From positions 13,081,541 to 13,145,540 of the forward strand of contig NC_133537.1 in assembly GCF_048544455.1 (NCBI RefSeq): 64,000 bases of DNA, given 5' to 3'. Made by a program: the position numbers and the translations under genes. The notes under the pieces were generated by a model that was given only the letters and a program-made list of their open reading frames with translations, was not told where the DNA came from and searched no databases. This DNA is from Silene latifolia. Its lineage: Eukaryota > Streptophyta > Magnoliopsida > Caryophyllales > Caryophyllaceae. Of this stretch, positions 21,030 through 34,338 are shown in pieces. The number at the start of each line of letters is the position of its first letter. Position 1 is the stretch's first letter.

Positions 21030-22887
21030 ATGAAGAAACATATGTTCAGGTTTGAGCAAATATGGGTTGGAGAGGAGGGGTGTGAGGAAGCTGTGAGGAG
21101 AGGGGTGGATAAGGGCCACGGTAATCTGGAGCGAGCTATCAAAGAATGTGCCAAGGAGCTGAAGGAGCTGCAAGCCTGGAAGAAGATCAACATTGGGAAA
21201 ATTAATTGGGCTTTAGAAAGAAAACGCAAACAATTGGCTAGACTGAATTGCGGGGAGCGAACTGAGGCCGAGGTGAAGAAAAGAAAGAGATTGGTTGCGG
21301 AAATAGCGGAATTAAATAGACAAGAAGAGAAATATTGGCGTCAACGATCGAGGGCTTTTTGGCTTCGGGATGGGGACCGTAACACGAGTTTCTTTCATAC
21401 TAGAGCGAGGGAGCGCAAAAGGAAGAACTATATCGGGATGCTTGTGGATGATGAAGGGCGGGAAAGGGTAGGGGAAGTGGAGGTTTATGAGGTGGCGGTA
21501 AGCTATTTCCGCAATCTTTTTCCTACTGCTCAACCTTCGAATTTCTCAGATGTTTTGGCAGGCCTTGAGGGACGTGTGACCGATCAAATGAATTGGGGTT
21601 TGCGCGAGGAGTATCGGGAAGATGAATTTATTGAAGCTATCAGTCAGATGAATCCCTTGAAGGCACCTGGTCCCGATGGTATGAATGGATTGTTTTATCA
21701 GTCATATTGGCATGTGATCGGTCCGGAGGTGGTTAGCTCTGTTCTCGGCATCTTGAGGGGGGAAGTTTCGCCTGCTTCTATTAATAAGACTAATATTGTC
21801 TTAATCCCGAAGAAGAAAGCCCCAGACAAAATGCGGGATTTCAGACCGATTAGTCTTTGTAATGTGGTGTATAAAATAGTGTCAAAGGTGTTGGCGAACA
21901 GGTTGAAGATTTTCCTAGGAGATATTGTTTCTGAGAACCAAAGTGCCTTTACGCCGGGTCGGTTGATTACGGATAATATCCTTATCGCTTTTGAGTTGTT
22001 CCATCATATGAAAAATTCAAGAAGCGCTGAAGGCAACATGGCGATTAAACTAGATATGGCCAAAGCTTATGACCGGGTCAAATGGGGCTTCTTGCGGCAG
22101 GTTTTGATAATTATGGGGTTCGATAGAGGATGGACGGAGCGAGTTATGGAGTGTGTCTCTACCGTCACCTTTTCGGTTCTCATTAATGGTATACCCTCGG
22201 AGGAGTTTCAGCCCACTAGAGGATTACGCCAAGGTGATACGTTATCCCCTTATTTGTTCATTCTTTGTGCGGAAGCTCTTTCTAATCTAATGCGAAGGGC
22301 AGTTGAAGTTAATTCGATCCATGGGATCCGTATTGCTAGGAATGCTCCCGCTATATCACATCTTTTATTCGCCGATGATAGCATTTTCTTTGCTCGGGCC
22401 ACGGTTGAGGAGGCGGATGTTATAAACGGGGTGTTAAGGAGATATGAAGCGGCCTCGGGGCAGCTTGTTAGCCTCGAGAAGACCACGGTCTCTTTTAGTC
22501 ATGGAGTTGCGCGGGATCAACGGGCACTGGTGGCAGCGAGGCTTGGGGTGGGGGAAGTGGAGGAACAGAAGCGTTATCTCGGACTACCTACGGTGATAGG
22601 GCGGTCTAAGAAAGTTATCACTGATATCATTCGGGATAAGTTAAGTAAAAGGTTACAAGGTTGGCGAGGGAAATTATTGTCTAGGGCGGGTAAGGAGATC
22701 CTTATAAAGGCGGTAGCCAATTCACTCCCTACCTATGTGATGAGTGTGTTTAAAATCCCTGCTAATTTTTGTGACGAACTTAGATCGATGATTTCGCGTT
22801 TCTGGTGGGGGCATGAGGAAGGAAAACGAGGCATATCTTGGATAGCTTGGAAAAGGATGTGTAAACCGAAGGACCGCGGGGGGATAG
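21030..22887 (+). pseudogene. LINE ORF2 middle: reverse transcriptase
   Basis: Same frame as the endonuclease. Reverse transcriptase blocks appear in order: FRPISLCNVVYKIVSKVLANRLK region, AFTPGRLITDNILIAFE, IKLDMAKAYDRVKW (catalytic D), GLRQGDTLSPYLFILC, and LLFADDSIFF (catalytic DD), then the thumb/zf-RVT lead-in FWWGHEEGKRGISWIAW. The text breaks off at KDRGGI where the Copia element is inserted. Confidence 0.93.
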
Positions 22888-24449
22888 TGTAGAGTTTATG
22901 GATTCAAGTACCTAAGAGGGGGCGGGGGTGAATTAGGTACTCTTTTAAAAATTTTAACTTCAACTTTATTGGATTAAAGTAAGTTAAGTGAACAAAAGAG
23001 ATTAGAGGATACTTTGAATAATATAGAAAGATTGAACAAGTATCACGATGAATGTTTGCTGAAGTATGAAAGCAACAATCGTTCTGACTGTATCTATTTG
23101 TCTCAGTTTGTGGAATATTACTGCAGACCAAATGCGACAGTATGATGAACTGTTACTTCTAAGTTTAAGCGAAACAAAACAAACAAACAAACAAAGTATA
23201 AAGCAGCGGAAATAAAGTAAACACTTGAACACGAGATTTTTGAATTGGTTCGGCAAGAAACTCAAGTGCCTACGTCCAATCTACCTTTTTATTACTTTCC
23301 TTTAGTGATCTACTCCGAAAACTAAAAGACCCTTGTAATAAAAGACGCCAACCTACTCCGGTTGCAAAGCTAGTACAAGAACTACTCCGTTCTTATGACA
23401 AGCTAACTCGCAATCTACTCCGATTGCCAAGAGTTAAAGGACTACTCCGTCCTAAAACTCAACAACTCACAACCTACTCCGGTTGTCAAGAGTTAAAGAC
23501 TACTCCGTCCTAAACTCTACTAACACACTTAGAATGTTATAGGATCAAGTTCCCACTAACACATTCTTAACAAAGAATAGAGGTGGACAACTTTTACAAG
23601 ATCAACAATTCTTAAGCAAGAGAGTTTAGTATAGAGAAGCAACAGTAGCCACGACTGTAGAAACTGAAGACACTTGAAGACTTTTAAAGGATTTTGCAAA
23701 GAACACGGTTTTAAGCTTTTAAAAACAATTTGCAAAACATGAAAGAATTAATTCAGAAAAGTCTTGGGAATTAATGAAGGAGGGACTCGGTATTTATAGA
23801 GGAGGTGAGTGAAGGGGTTGCTAGGGTTTTGAAGGGTCAAAGACCTCACATGTGAAGGACAATAGCAACCACCTAAAAACTTGCACAAAAAAGGAGTCTT
23901 TTGCAAAGGTAAGAATAGAGAAAGAAGGTTTGAAAGATAACCTTAAATGCTCATGCAAAATCAGAAAACAAAGGATGTGAGACAAGTCACATGATGACAA
24001 GTTAACACAAATATGGCAAAAAGCATTTTTTGTTTTCTTAAAGACCAAAGGATTGAATTTGCACAAAGAGGAAACATTTTGAATAATTCAAACCACTCTT
24101 TATTGGATACTACCTCCTTAATAAAAATCTGAATTTTTATCTTTGAAAAATATGAGTCACGTGAAAGCATTTGAAAGATAAAAAGGAAGCTTCAAGTTTT
24201 TACGAGTTGTGGCATAGTCTACTCAGCTGTTTACTTGTTGAAGCAACAGTCATCTGGACTGTTTCTATTACTCTACTATACTTAACTTTCTTGCTTGTAC
24301 ATTAGATGACACACGACTAATTACAATGGGATAATAAACAACTTCAACACTTCTTAATCCAAGCTTGATTACATCATTAATCCTGAAAAGGTAAACTAAG
24401 ATAACACAAATCAAATGGGCATGTTATCATCAACATAAGGAACCCAACA
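22888..24449 (-). repeat. Copia LTR, left copy (3' LTR of the element)
   Basis: 1,562 bp, TGTAGAG..CCAACA. The minus strand has a TATA-like CTATAAATACC near 23790. A run of ACTACTCCG/CTACTCCGGTTG repeats spans about 23290-23520. Four copies of the GCAACAGTC-N5-GACTGTTGC palindrome lie in it. Confidence 0.95.
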
Positions 24450-24949
24450 AATTCCCCCTTTGATGATGACAAGCCCCAAACGAATGTATAAACAATGTAA
24501 ACACCTTGATTCAAGAATTTTAACAAGCAAGATCAAATGATAAAGAAGGGACAATATTATCTTACCAAGGGCAAAAGCTAGAATCAAACTATCATGACAA
24601 TTTTACATTGCCCCAAACAAGAATCAAGCTAAGAAGGTTAGACAAGCCATTAGTTTAATCAATAAGCAAGAAGATTTAGAGCATGAGTTTACCTTTTCCC
24701 CCTCTTGACATCATCAAAAGGATAGGGATGTCACAAGCATTAGAGTGCAGATATTTCATAGGAAAACACAAAACGACACATGTAAATGTGACAAGGTAAC
24801 AAGGTCAACATTAACAAGGATTAAACATATGTTAATCAAAGTTCAACAAAGCTAAATAGAGTTTAACATACACCACCAAATGTTCAAAATAACAAGCAAG
24901 AAAACAAGTCTTAGAAAGGCACAACCGGTGGGACAAAATGAGATGGCAA

Positions 24950-26700
24950 GGGTAAAATATTAATAGGCCGAGAGGGAAGGGAAAGGCTAAGGGGAGGAGG
25001 CTTGTTCACCATCCGAGCCACTACCCAACGGATCATCATCCACATTAGCATCTTCACCAACTTCTTTTGTTGACACAAGGGTGGAAATGATATCCACCTC
25101 TCCACGGATGAGGTCCAAAGTAGAAGCAAGAGCCGAGATTGCCACGTCCTTTTGACGAGCATCTTCCCTAATCCACGCACCCAACTCAGCCACGACATTG
25201 AGCACTTCCCGCATACTACCCGTATTCCCTTGACTTGATGACCCAACTTCCGGGTCCTTCTTAATTTTCACAGAAATTAACTCATCATTCTCAACCTTGA
25301 TAAGCATCTTCCCCATTTGCCCATTACTCATAACATCACACATATCCAACGAACCCAAGCTAGTGTTTACCAACACCCCTTGTGCCTTGAGCACCACCGA
25401 TAACCACATGCCATAGGGTAGGTAAATCATACTAGAAGAAGGTCGACGAAGCTTGGTCGAAATAAGGTGAAAGCGTTTAAACATTAACCCGACTAGGTTC
25501 ACCTTCTTATGGGTAGCAATATGATAGATTAAGTATTGTTGGGCTATGGTGAGTTTTCCCCTATCACCCGAGGGGTAAATAGACCTACACAACATGTTGA
25601 AAATAATTCGAAGAGGAGGTGGGATTTGGGTGTTGCTCACGGGTCCAGAGAAAAGCTTGATTTTGGGACAAACGGTTTGAGCAATACTAAGAGGGGAGGC
25701 ATATGGTAAGGCAACCCAAGTTTCGGAGGGGAGTTTGTCATAGCCTCCGACTGGAATATTAAGAGCAGTAGCGAAATAAGATTGAGACAATTTAAGGGGC
25801 TTACCGTTCACCTTAGCCGTAAGAGCCTCACCCGACTTCTCAACCCGAACCGCAGAAAGAATCGAATCACCTCGCTCACAAATACCGCTCACGCATTTCC
25901 AACACTTCTCCCAACCTTGAGCTAAAACCATATCACGGATCGAGTGAAAGGCAAAGGTGGTCAAACCAAGTTTGGTTGTAAGCCCGAGGGGAGTGAATGG
26001 CTTTGATGTTCATTAACCTCTCACAATTTTTATAAATGGAAGTAGGGAGGTCAATACTCTCAAGGTGATCCCAAACCATGGCCAAATCCCATTTCGAGGT
26101 TAGGGAGACCGGATCCGAGGGAGAAAGATATACAAGCTTTTTCTTTGAAGGTTTTGATTTTTTCTGGGGAGGTTCACTAGGATTTTCAATTGGGGTATCA
26201 ACAATCGGGTTATCAACATTACTTTGCTCGATAGTTTCTGAGATTGGGGGTAATTGAGAGGAGAAGGCCTTTTCTTTTCTTTTGTTGTTCTTTTTCGCCG
26301 GAGTCGGGTCAGACTCGCCGGATTTCGACGGATTTTCGTTCAAATCAAATTCGGTTTCATCTTCAACATCTTCAACCAATACAGTGACCGGTTCAGAGGA
26401 GGAGCTCGGAACAGTGGAGCTTTTCTTCCGACCACCACGTGTGCGTCGTCCTACCATTGTGGCGATAGGTATGTCGTCGGATGATGGAGGGGCAGTGGGG
26501 TTCGGTGATGATTGAGGGTTAGGTGGATCTGGGTTTGTTGAAGGGGTCGTGTTTGAGGTTTGTGGAGGGAATGCGTAAGATGTTTTGACTGGAGTCATGG
26601 TTGGAGTTGGTGATGTAGGCGGATTTGATGTGACAGGGGAGGTAATTTTTGTGGGTTTGATGGGTATGGTTGTGTTAAAGGAGGTTTTTACCATTGTGGG
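24950..26700 (-). pseudogene. Extra 3' ORF region of the Copia element (env-like position), fossil
   Basis: Downstream of RNase H and before the 3' LTR in element orientation. The N-terminal part is Pro/Ser/Thr-rich with a Lys-rich stretch. The second part reads like the putative plant transposon protein domain seen in many plant retroelements (phrases LPYGMWLSVVLKAQGV and SLGSLDMCDVM). Sireviruses are known for an env-like ORF here, but no signal peptide or convincing membrane anchor is seen, so function is open. Confidence 0.65.
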
Positions 26701-27049
26701 TTAAGGGTAGGTTAGCTTTGATGGAGTTAATGGATTTGGGAGATGGAAGGGTAATTGGGTTTAGGCGGTTTGGACGGGTAGGGATAGGTAGTGGATTGAA
26801 GTATTTAATGGCCCATTTAATGAGGTAAGTGAGGTAGTTGGCCCGACTAGACAAAATTTAATCACTCGAAATAAAAACGCAAGGTAGCATATAATAAACG
26901 TAAATTTAGATATGAGGTTGAGTGATTACCGACTCACAAATACGGTGTCAATTTTGGTCCAAACATGATGTCAATGCACTTAGAACACTTAATAACATAT
27001 ATCCAAATTTAATTTAATCAATTAAGGAATTTTGTAAAACTCATACTAA

Positions 27050-30000
27050 AAATCACAAGCTATTAATTAACCCAATTTCTAGTCTAAATTTCTCAAAATG
27101 TTCTCTTGCAAGTGGTTTAGTAAAAATATCGGCAATTTGATTTTCGGTCTTGCAAAAGATGAGTTTAATATGTCCTTTTTCCACATGATCACGAATAAAA
27201 TGGTGACGAATATCAATATGTTTGGTTTTAGAGTGTTGAATAGGATTTTTGGAGATATTTATTGCACTCGTATTATCACACATTAAAGGAATGGAGTCAA
27301 AAATAATACCAAAATCCAAGAGTTATTGTTTTACCCAAAGGAGTTGAGAACAACAATGTGCCGCACTAACGTACTCACTTTCGGCCGTAGAAAGAGCTAC
27401 CGTGTTTTGTTTCTTTGAGGCCCAAGAAGTCAAGCAAGGACCCAAGAACGTTGCAATTCCGGAGGTACTCTTTCTATCTACCGTGCACCCCGCATAGTCC
27501 GCGTCCGAAAAGCCTATAAGATCAAAAGGACAATGTAAGGGGTACCATAGGTAGAGATTTTGTGTTCCAATCAAATACCGAAGAATTCGTTTAACGGCTT
27601 TGAAATGTGATTCTTTCGGATTTGCTTGGAACCTAGCACATAAACATACGCTAAAGAGAATGTCGGGACGACTTGCGGTCAAATAAAGAAGTGAGCCTAT
27701 CATACCTCTATACACCTTATCACTAACATTCTTACCGAGTTCATCCTTGTCCAATTTGGACCCGGCTACCATAGGTGTATCATGAGGCTTACCATTAGTC
27801 ATCCCAAATTTCTTAAGCATTTCTTTGATATACTTTTGTTGATGGATCATGATTCCATCCTTTGATTGTTTAATTTGGAGCCCAAGGAAGAATCCTAGCT
27901 CACCCATCATGCTCATTTCAAACTCCGATTTCATTAGTTCCGAAAAATATAAGTAAAGGAGTTCATTTGTTGCACCAAATATAATGTCATCAACATATAC
28001 TTGTACAACCAACAGTTCACTGGACTGTTGCTTCAAGAACAATGTTTTGTCAACGGAGCCTCTTTTAAAACCATTTTCAATAAGAAATTTTGACAATCTA
28101 TCATACCAACATCTTGGTGCTTGTTTTAAACCATAAAGAGCTTTGTCTAATTTGAAAACATGGTTAGGCAAATCATTGTTCTCAAAACCCGGTGGTTGCT
28201 CTACAAAGACATCTTCTTCCAAATATCCATTTAAGAAAGCGGTTTTGACGTCCATTTGGAAGAGTTTAATGCCTTTGTGAGCCGCAAAAGCTATAAGCAA
28301 TCGTATGGCCTCAAGTCTAGCTACCGGTGCATAGGTTTCATCGTAATCAATACCCTCTTGTTGGTTATAACCTTGCACCACTAGTCTAGCCTTGTTCCTT
28401 ACAATTTCTCCCGAGTCATCAAGCTTGTTGCGAAAGACCCACCTAGTACCAATGACGGTACGATTAGGCGGTCTAGGGACTAAGTGCCATACCTCATTTC
28501 TTTTGAATTGATTGAGCTCATCTTGCATGGCAAGCACCAATCTGCATCGTCAAGGCGACTGTTACATTTGAAGGCTCAATTTGAGATAGGAAGGCATTAT
28601 GGGCACAATACTCATTGAGGTGAGCGAGATTGTTGACGGATGATCTTGTTCGAATTCCCGAGTTGAGATCGCTCGTGAGATTAGTGAGTGGATGAGAGCT
28701 TTGATGTTTCCACTTCTTTGGAACAATGGTTTCTTGTTCCCCCTCAACAAAGACATCGATCCGATGGATCGTTTCTATTGGCCTGGAAGGTTCTTCATCC
28801 TCACTGTTTTGGGTTACTTGATTCGGAGAGGTAGATGCAAGTGATCGTTGGGTCCGTTGCTTCCAGAGAGGGATCGAAGTACTACGTGTTCCCCCCCGAG
28901 TTGTTGCTCTCCTTTGAAGGTGACAGTCTCGTGTCTCGTTGCAATTCAGTCTTTGGGAGCTTCTTCATCCGTGAACACGAAGTCTTTTCGAACAAGACCA
29001 ATCTCAAACTCATCATCCTCATCCTCATCATCATCATCCATGTTTTGTACCTGCCCAAGCACACTAGATTCATCAAAAATGACATGGATGCTTTCTTCAA
29101 TTAACAAGGTTCGTTTATTGTAAACTTTATAGGCCTTGCTATGATCGGAGTACCCAATAAATACTCCTTCATCACTACGTGGATCGAACTTACCCAAGTT
29201 GTTTTTACCATTGTTGTGAACAAAGCATTTGCTTCCAAAACATCTAAAGTATGAAATGTTGGGTTTTCTTCCACGCAATGATTCATAGGGAGTTTTATTT
29301 AAAATACTCCTTATCATGACACGATTATAAATGTAGCAAGCGGTATTTACCGCTTCGGCCCAAAAGTTCTTAGGCAACTTACTAGTTAATAACACTGTTC
29401 TAGCCATTCCTTCAAGGGTTCTATTCATCCTTTCAACCACACCATTTTGTTGTGGGGTTCTAGGAGCCGAGAAGTTATGGTCTACACCATTGTCATCACA
29501 ATAAGCACCAAATGATGAGTTTTCGAATTCGGTTCCATGATCGGTTCTCATTGAAACAAGTTTTAAACCAAGTTTATTTTGAATCTTCTTTAACCAAATT
29601 AGAAACTCATCAAATGTCTCATCCTTAGAGCTTAGGAAGAGTGCCCAAACAAACCTAGAGTAATCATCAACAATAACACACACATAACGACTACCACCTC
29701 TACTTCTAGTTCTCATTGGTCCACACAAGTCGATATGTAAAAGTTGCAAAGGTTGAGATGTACTCATAATTCTTTTGGATTTGAAGGAACTTTTAACATG
29801 TTTACCTCTAGCACATTCATCACATACTTTATCAATGTCAAATTTTATATTAGGAATGCCTTCAACTAAATCAAGTCTTTTAAGGGTATTAAGAGTTTTT
29901 GTACTAACATGACCAAACCTTTTATGCCATAACCAAGGATCATTGTTCATTACACTCATGCAAGACATGGTGTGACCGGATAGAGAGTTCAAACTAGTTA

Positions 30001-30345
30001 AGTAAACATCTTTGACACGTCTTCCTTCGAGTATTAGTTCATTAGTAGTGGCATCAAAAATTCGACACATATTGGCACGAAATTCAACAACATTACCCTT
30101 ATCACAAAGTTGAGAAATACTAAGGAGATTATGTTTCAAACCTTTGACAAGCCGCACATTGTCGACACAAAGTAAGGATGACTTACCAACTTTTCCAATA
30201 CCAATTACTTCACCTTTCTTGTTGTCACCAAACCTTACCGTGCCACCATCATACGCTTTAAGTGAGAGGAATTGTCTTCTATCACCCGTCATGTGACGAG
30301 AGCATCCACTATCCAAGTACCAATTGCGGCCGCCTCTCACCAAGC
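27050..30345 (-). pseudogene. Copia pol region: protease, integrase, reverse transcriptase, RNase H, fossil
   Basis: In element order: a protease-like WYLDSGCSRHMTG, the GAG-pre-integrase zinc region (HKRFGH, CDECARGKH), the integrase core (HIDLCGPM, RTDHGTEF, NGVVERMNRT), the Copia reverse transcriptase (MDVKTAFLNG, VYVDDIIFG) and RNase H (GFSDADYAGC). Order protease-integrase-RT-RNase H defines Copia. It belongs to the element at 22888-34333 and is broken. Confidence 0.92.
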
Positions 30346-30356
30346 CCTACACAAGA

Positions 30357-32706
30357 TTAGTTTTTGAGTTTAGGAACCCAAATGAATTTGGGTCCCTTTT
30401 TGTGATCAACATAACTTGTGGTGTCTTTCTTAATGTTCATTTCTTTTAATGCTTTGGTGTTCTTATCAATGTCATCAAATCGTTTTGTACATCCATTAAA
30501 AACATGACCATTGTCACCACAATAATTGCAAATGATGTATTCGGGAAGACCTACATACTTCCTTCCTCTAAAATCGTTTTTAGGCTTCTGGATGCAACAG
30601 TCAGTCTGACTGTTCCATTTGAACCCCAAACCAGCAGATTTCTCACATTTCTCGGTTTGATTCGTGAGGAAGTTCAACACGGTTTGACTTCCTTCCCATT
30701 TTTCAGTGATGTTCTTAGCATTAACAAGTTCATTGGTCAATTCATTGACACGAGAGAGAAGATGCAAATTCTTTTCCTTTTCTCTTTTAAGTTCATCATT
30801 GTTAGCACTTTCTATGGACAATCTTTTCTCAACAATGAAGTCATGGGTGTGATTGTTGAGTTTATACACGAGATAAATGATTCTTTCTTTGGACTCTTCA
30901 TATTTAGATGTCATCTCGTCAAGTCTCTTGCTTAGATCAACGACTTCATCGGATCTATGGTGAGGAGAAGACCTAGAAGTGCTACATTCGGGCATACCTT
31001 TTTGAAAGAAAGTAAGCCTATCATGGAGATCTTCTATTTCATTCTTGAGACAAACAACCTCACTTTTGAGACACTCATTTTCATTTTCCAACCATTCACT
31101 TTTTCTTTTAAACTTGTCTAAGTCGTGGTGGAAGCAACAGTCTTAGAGACTGCTTTCTCTTAAGTCTACAACTTCAACTACAAGGTCATAGATCTCATTT
31201 TCAAGAGCATCTTTGTCCTTCAAAATGTCATCACGTTCCTTGGTTAGTTGGGAAACTTGCGTCACCAAAGTTGTGTTGACATTTTCAAGGTCAGAAACGT
31301 CCGTGGGGGTCAACCTAAGACGCTCTAGTTCTTTAGTCAAATGCTTGTTTAACTTGTTGACTCTTTTGACTTCATTATATGCCTCGAAGTATGACAAGAA
31401 TGATCTGTTGCTTTTAGTTCATTTTTCGATTAAAGTTCTCTTGAGCAATTTCCTCAATCTCATTTTGCATTATATCAAGCTTATTAGTTTGAGACCGACA
31501 CTTATCAAGAAGTTGGTCAAGAAGCTTACATACTTTCTCTTTGGAGTAAGTTCTAGCCTTGGCCTTTAGATGATTTACCTCGTTGTCGGAATCGGAGTCG
31601 GAATCGTCGGGGTTAGCCATGAGGCATCTTAAGTGTTCAAGTTTTGAGGTTTTTGAGACTTTTTCTTTACCATGATTTGCAAGACACATTTTAGCCTCAA
31701 GTTCCTCCTCGATGAGTTCCTCATCTTCCTCGGAGTCGGACATTCCCCATATAGCACTCATGACTCTATGTTTATAGTCCTTTTTAACCTTTTCTCTTCT
31801 TTCCTTAGATTTGATTTCTTCCCACTTGGGACATTCTTTAATTTGATGAGTTTTATCACCACATTTAAAGCATCCCATGGTGGAAGTAGGTCGTCTCTTC
31901 GGAAAGCGTTTTTTCGAGTAATTATTAGTGAACCTTTTGTTACCTTGTCCATTGACCAACCCGGCTAAGTTCCTTGTGAACATATCAAACTCGTCTTCCT
32001 CCTCATCTTCTTCATCACTTGGAGAAGATGTGAGGGCGAGACTCTTTCCCTTTGATGACTCACTAGAATGCTTATCGAGATTAAACTCGTGAGCCATTAG
32101 TGATCCCATTAGTTCATGAAGAGATAGGGTTGACAAGTCTTTAGCTTCCTCTATGGCGGTGACTTTAGGTTGCCATTTAGGGGTTAGACTACGAAGGATT
32201 TTTCGAATGATGTCCTCGGACTCGAAATTCCTTCCTAGACTTTGAAGCTCATTAATAATACAAGAAAAACGAGAAGAGAAACTATTTAAAGACTCGTCCT
32301 TTGACATTCTAAACATTTCATATTGTTGCATGAGAAGGTCAATACGGTGTTTTCTTACTTGGGACGTCCCTTCATATGCAAGTACAAGGGAATCCCAAAT
32401 AGATTTTGCCGTAGGACACCCGGAGATTCGACTAACTTCCCCCTCACCAACACAACGTTGAAGAATCGACATTGCTTTGGAATTCTTTTCGGCAAGCTTG
32501 AAGTCGTTCTCATTGTAATTTCTTTCCTCTTTTGTCTTGGTGAAACCGTTAAGAATATCGGTTTCCTCAATGGCAAGAGGTCCATTTTGGATGATGTTCC
32601 AACATTGATAATCGATACTTTTGATGTAATGTTCCATTTTGAGTTTCCACCATCCAAAATTCGAACCGGTAAAGACCGGGATCTTGGAGTGTTTCTCGGA
32701 ATCCAT
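30357..32706 (-). pseudogene. Copia gag region, fossil
   Basis: Starts near the 5' LTR with a UBN2/gag fold (GSNFGWWKLKMEHYIKSID), then a CCHC knuckle CFKCGDKTHQIKEC, acidic stretches, long coiled-coil text and a second knuckle CNYCGDNGHVFNGC. The long coiled-coil gag extension is typical of Sireviruses. The region is broken. Confidence 0.88.
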
Positions 32707-32769
32707 TACCCACGAATCAAACTCTAAGGCGGTTAGCCTCGATCAAGAGCACGAGGCTCTGATACCAAT

Positions 32770-34333
32770 TGTAGAGTTTATGGATTCAAGTACCTAAGAG
32801 GGGAGGGGGTGAATTAGGTACTCTTTTAAAAATTTTAACTTCAACTTTATTGGATTAAAGTAAGTTAAGTGAACAAAAGAGATTAGAGGATACTTTGAAT
32901 AATATAGAAAGATTGAACAAGTATCACGATGAATGTTTGCTGAAGTATGAAAGCAACAATCGTTCTGACTGTATCTATTTGTCTCAGTTTGTGGAATATT
33001 ACTGCAGACCAAATGCGACAGTATGATGAACTGTTACTTCTAAGTTTAAGCGAAACAAAACAAACAAACAAACAAAGTATAAAGCAGCGGAAATAAAGTA
33101 AACACTTGAACACGAGATTTTTGAATTGGTTCGGCAAGAAACTCAAGTGCCTACGTCCAATCTACCTTTTTATTACTTTCCTTTAGTGATCTACTCCGAA
33201 AACTAAAAGACCCTTGTAATAAAAGACGCCAACCTACTCCGGTTGCAAAGCTAGTACAAGAACTACTCCGTTCTTATGACAAGCTAACTCGCAATCTACT
33301 CCGATTGCCAAGAGTTAAAGGACTACTCCGTCCTAAAACTCAACAACTCACAACCTACTCCGGTTGTCAAGAGTTAAAGACTACTCCGTCCTAAACTCTA
33401 CTAACACACTTAGAATGTTATAGGATCAAGTTCCCACTAACACATTCTTAACAAAGAATAGAGGTGGACAACTTTTACAAGATCAACAATTCTTAAGCAA
33501 GAGAGTTTAGTATAGAGAAGCAACAGTAGCCACGACTGTAGAAACTGAAGACACTTGAAGACTTTTAAAGGATTTTGCAAAGAACACGGTTTTAAGCTTT
33601 TAAAAACAATTTGCAAAACATGAAAGAATTAATTCAGAAAAGTCTTGGGAATTAATGAAGGAGGGACTCGGTATTTATAGAGGAGGTGAGTGAAGGGGTT
33701 GCTAGGGTTTTGAAGGGTCAAAGACCTCACATGTGAAGGACAATAGCAACCACCTAAAAACTTGCACAAAAAAGGAGTCTTTTGCAAAGGTAAGAATAGA
33801 GAAAGAAGGTTTGAAAGATAACCTTAAATGCTCATGCAAAATCAGAAAACAAAGGATGTGAGACAAGTCACATGATGACAAGTTAACACAAATATGGCAA
33901 AAAGCATTTTTTGTTTTCTTAAAGACCAAAGGATTGAATTTGCACAAAGAGGAAACATTTTGAATAATTCAAACCACTCTTTATTGGATACTACCTCCTT
34001 AATAAAAATCTGAATTTTTATCTTTGAAAAATATGAGTCACGTGAAAGCATTTGAAAGATAAAAAGGAAGCTTCAAGTTTTTACGAGTTGTGGCATAGTC
34101 CACTCATTTTATTTTATTTGTTGAAGCTCTTGATCATCCGGACTGTTTCTATTACTCTACTATACTTAACTTTCTTGCTTGTACATTAGATGACACACGA
34201 CTAATTACAATGGGATAATAAACAACTTCAACACTTCTTAATCCAAGCTTGATTACATCATTAATCCTGAAAAGGTAAACTAAGATAACACAAATCAAAT
34301 GGGCATGTTATCATCAACATAAGGAACCCAACA
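32770..34333 (-). repeat. Copia LTR, right copy (5' LTR of the element)
   Basis: 1,564 bp, the counterpart of 22888-24449. It agrees with the left copy almost everywhere; most differences fall in one patch around 34100-34140. Confidence 0.95.
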
Positions 34334-34338
34334 GATAG

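Larger units (their letters stand above)
22888..34333 (-). mobile_element. Copia LTR retrotransposon, Sirevirus-like, fossil
   Basis: An 11.4-kb element in minus orientation with identical 5-bp target duplications GATAG (22883-22887 and 34334-34338). Parts: LTRs 22888-24449 and 32770-34333, each TG..CA. The primer site next to the right LTR reads TGGTATCAGAGC on the minus strand, matching initiator tRNA-Met. A purine tract AAAGGGGGAA sits by the left LTR. Gag, protease/integrase, reverse transcriptase/RNase H and a further 3' ORF lie between. The long gag and extra 3' ORF point to the Sirevirus branch. LTRs are almost identical apart from one patch, so the insertion is young. It is broken, with roughly five or more breaks. 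Confidence 0.92.

Noticed and set aside
24987-26694. Two long minus-strand ORFs that might be a host gene
   Set aside because: They lie between RNase H and the 3' LTR of the Copia element and carry a retroelement-associated domain, so they belong to the element.
23072-31156. Regularly repeated palindromes as a CRISPR-like array
   Set aside because: Spacing is hundreds to thousands of bases, the genome is a plant, and there are no direct repeats with unique spacers.
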